Source of the DNA: Lachnospiraceae bacterium
Lineage (GTDB): Bacteria > Bacillota_A > Clostridia > Lachnospirales > Lachnospiraceae
Length of the DNA: 16,555 nucleotides
Direction of reading: 5' to 3'
Assembly: GCA_017464045.1 (NCBI GenBank)
Contig: JAFUEG010000066.1
Location: 1-16,555 of the forward strand
Each line of letters opens with the position of its first letter. Within the stretch, counting starts at the first letter, position 1. A program made the position numbers and the translations under genes. Of this stretch, positions 15,220 through 16,555 are shown one piece after another. The notes beneath the pieces were generated by a model that saw only the letters and a program-made list of their open reading frames with translations, was not told the origin of the DNA and ran no database searches.

Positions 15220-16179
15220 ATGGGTTTATTCAGTAAAAAGAATTCCGAACAAATGACAAACAACCAGCAGTTTATCCCTGTTGTAAATAACAGGTCAAAC
15301 AACAACGAGGTTATGCTTTCAACAGTTAGATTTTTAAAGGATACAAACGATGAGCTGGTTAAGCAGAATCTTAAAACAGTACGTGGTATAGACGGTATAT
15401 ATCAGACTATGGAGCATATGGCAAATGAAAACCAGACTCTCCTTTCAGAATGTAGCAATATGCAGGGCAACTTTGACAACATTATCTCTGTTGCCAATAA
15501 TTTCAGCGATGTAAAAAACGGTATAGAAACTTCAGTTGCCACAGCACAGGAGCAGGTTGAAATTCTTCGTGACAGTTCCAACGTTGTTACAGAGCGTTTC
15601 AGTGACATGGATTCAATTTTCCAGCAGCTTCTTGAAGCGGTTGAGCATATCAAAGCATCTACCGAAGGCATCACAGCCATAGCAAACCAGACCAATCTTC
15701 TGGCACTTAATGCCTCTATCGAGGCTGCAAGAGCAGGTGAACAGGGACGCGGATTTGCAATCGTTGCCGAAGAGGTACGTAAGCTTGCCGATGAAATTAA
15801 AACATTGATAAGCGATGTTAACAAGAGCATCGAGGATGTAGGCAGCACCACAGCTGACCTCAATAAGTCTCTTGAAGAGTCCAAATCAGCACTTAACACC
15901 AGTATCGAAAATGTTGCCGGTACTCACGAGATTTTCAACAACGTAAGCAAGAATGTTGAAAACATAGAAAGAGTCAGTTCTTCCATTACAGATGCAGTTT
16001 CCGAAAGTAAGCAAAGTGTTGACAACATCACAATGTACGTCGACAAAACCGCTAAGAACTTTGATGCATCCATCCAGCAGATTAATGACATCAAGATGTC
16101 CGATACCGAAAAGGGTACTCTCTTCGAGGACTTCAACAACATGATCGGACAGCTGCCTTATCTTATCAAAGATAACTAA
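15220..16179 (+). CDS. Soluble methyl-accepting chemotaxis signalling protein
   Basis: This 319-residue protein is almost wholly helical and has no membrane segment, HAMP or ligand-binding domain. After a short Asn/Gln-rich N-terminus (to about 30) it forms one antiparallel coiled-coil hairpin. The kinase-contact tip is intact: [20 protein letters not shown] (154-173) then [17 protein letters not shown] (174-190), with the turn near E174. This tip docks CheA and CheW. Helical arms of about 90-120 residues on each side carry Glu/Gln/Ala pairs that could be methylated. An AGGAGGTGG site precedes the ATG, and the gap from the FIST gene is 11 nt, so the two are cotranscribed. The simplest reading is that FIST senses a ligand and this protein passes the signal to CheA. 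Such soluble receptors also occur as cytosolic arrays. No CheA, CheW, CheR or CheB gene is in the window. Confidence 0.92.
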   Translation: MGLFSKKNSEQMTNNQQFIPVVNNRSNNNEVMLSTVRFLKDTNDELVKQNLKTVRGIDGIYQTMEHMANENQTLLSECSNMQGNFDNIISVANNFSDVKNGIETSVATAQEQVEILRDSSNVVTERFSDMDSIFQQLLEAVEHIKASTEGITAIANQTNLLALNASIEAARAGEQGRGFAIVAEEVRKLADEIKTLISDVNKSIEDVGSTTADLNKSLEESKSALNTSIENVAGTHEIFNNVSKNVENIERVSSSITDAVSESKQSVDNITMYVDKTAKNFDASIQQINDIKMSDTEKGTLFEDFNNMIGQLPYLIKDN

Positions 16180-16183
16180 ATTA

Positions 16184-16304
16184 CGGTTTGTCGCATAGAG
16201 TGGGTATCCGAACTACTGCTTATATATGACTTTCCGCCTTTTAAATTTTAAGCTGCGTGAAGTCATATATAAGCAGCAGTTCGGATACCCACAGCTTGAA
16301 ACCG
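16184..16304. repeat. Long near-perfect inverted repeat between convergent genes
   Basis: Arms at 16200-16232 and 16260-16292 are complementary over 33 positions with a single mismatch (16215/16277) around a 27-nt centre. An outer 6-bp helix (CGGTTT at 16184-16189 with AAACCG at 16299-16304) closes the structure across an internal loop. No T-tract follows either arm, so a plain intrinsic terminator does not explain it. It could be a palindromic repeat element, a non-autonomous mobile element remnant, or a structured 3' untranslated region; I cannot choose from one copy. Confidence 0.75.
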
Positions 16305-16320
16305 CGCATATGCGCAGTTT
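16299..16320. repeat. Palindrome GCGCATATGCGC with flanking AAAC/GTTT
   Basis: A perfect 12-bp palindrome (16304-16315) flanked by complementary AAAC (16299-16302) and GTTT (16317-16320), with one mismatched pair between. It lies 15 nt past the stop of the right-hand hydrolase gene and could serve as a weak minus-strand terminator or a protein site. Its left flank is shared with the outer helix of the long inverted repeat, so the two folds would compete. Confidence 0.5.
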
Positions 16321-16335
16321 ATCGGCAATCTGATA

Positions 16336-16555
16336 TTATTTATTTATCCATTTACCAATATAGTCTTCTGCTTTACGAGCTGTTTTCTCAGCGTCCGGTG
16401 ATTTGCTGGTTTTGTTTTTCTTGTGAAGCTTTTCATATTCAGGATTATTTTCTTCTATAAATCCATGTTTAACATTTTCATAGATTTTTATTTCGGTAGG
16501 TACTTTATTTTCACTCAAAGCTTTTTCATAATCAAGTGAGCCCTTTCCTATCGGT
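16336..16555 (-). CDS. Dienelactone hydrolase-family alpha/beta hydrolase, C-terminal part only
   Basis: The minus-strand frame is open from the right edge to a TAA at 16336, giving 72 codons. The sequence reads as the C-terminal end of a dienelactone hydrolase-type enzyme: a small helix, then TEIKIYENVKHGFIEE with the His of KHGF at the catalytic-triad His position, then a Lys/Glu-rich helix ending in YIGKWINK. A TTG at 16518 is only an internal codon, because the frame continues upstream with residues that match the family (D-Y-E-K-A-L). The nucleophile and acid residues lie outside the window, so activity and substrate cannot be judged. The gene converges with the chemotaxis protein gene, with the long inverted repeat between them. 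Confidence 0.65.
   Translation of the reverse strand, partial: PIGKGSLDYEKALSENKVPTEIKIYENVKHGFIEENNPEYEKLHKKNKTSKSPDAEKTARKAEDYIGKWINK

Noticed and set aside
15402..15899. A 165-codon minus-strand open frame
   Set aside because: It is antisense to the conserved signalling hairpin of the chemotaxis protein and resembles no known family.
16336..16518. A complete 60-residue protein starting at a TTG
   Set aside because: The frame stays open to the window edge with residues matching the hydrolase family, so this is the end of a longer gene.

Overview
The window looks like chromosome from a low-GC Gram-positive bacterium of the Clostridia, most likely a Lachnospiraceae relative (inference from gene families, AT-rich codon use and strong AGGAGG-type ribosome binding sites; no rRNA or other marker is present to fix the taxon). 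It holds 13 complete protein genes and two cut by the window edges. I see no tRNA, rRNA, CRISPR array, transposase, integrase or phage gene.

Left part (1-7.5 kb): the N-terminal two-thirds of an LTA-synthase-like membrane sulfatase-fold protein runs off the left edge. Divergent from it is a DHH/DHHA1 phosphoesterase. A three-gene minus-strand operon follows, encoding a MoxR AAA+ ATPase, a DUF58 protein and a polytopic membrane protein with a DUF4129-like tail. It is transcribed divergently from a DegV/FakB-type lipid-binding protein, with the two promoters overlapping. The DegV gene converges on a sirtuin, and a 20-bp perfect hairpin that acts for both includes the last codons of the sirtuin.

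Middle (6.8-11.5 kb, minus strand): one probable transcript reads GTG-started coiled-coil membrane protein, polytopic membrane protein with a conserved-looking aromatic/acidic motif, diadenylate cyclase CdaA, YbbR-repeat protein CdaR, then the sirtuin. The genes overlap or sit close together. CdaA makes c-di-AMP at the membrane and CdaR is its usual partner. The two upstream membrane proteins are unrecognised.

Right part (11.6-16.2 kb): a minus-strand pair encodes a degenerate-GGDEF/intact-EAL protein (predicted c-di-GMP phosphodiesterase) and a small Sm_multidrug_ex-family membrane protein. Divergent from it is a plus-strand pair, a free-standing FIST-domain sensor and a soluble methyl-accepting signalling protein with no membrane or ligand domain. 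The shared upstream region carries a perfect tandem 13-bp repeat that could be an operator. The arrangement suggests a split cytosolic chemoreceptor (sensor and signalling hairpin in separate proteins) linked to c-di-GMP turnover. This is the most interesting candidate system in the window. After it comes a noncoding segment with a 33-bp near-perfect inverted repeat without a T-tract, then the 3' end of a dienelactone-hydrolase-family gene running off the right edge.

Several start codons were chosen by ribosome binding site: MoxR (ATG at 5761), FIST (ATG at 14156) and the EAL protein (ATG at 13864).
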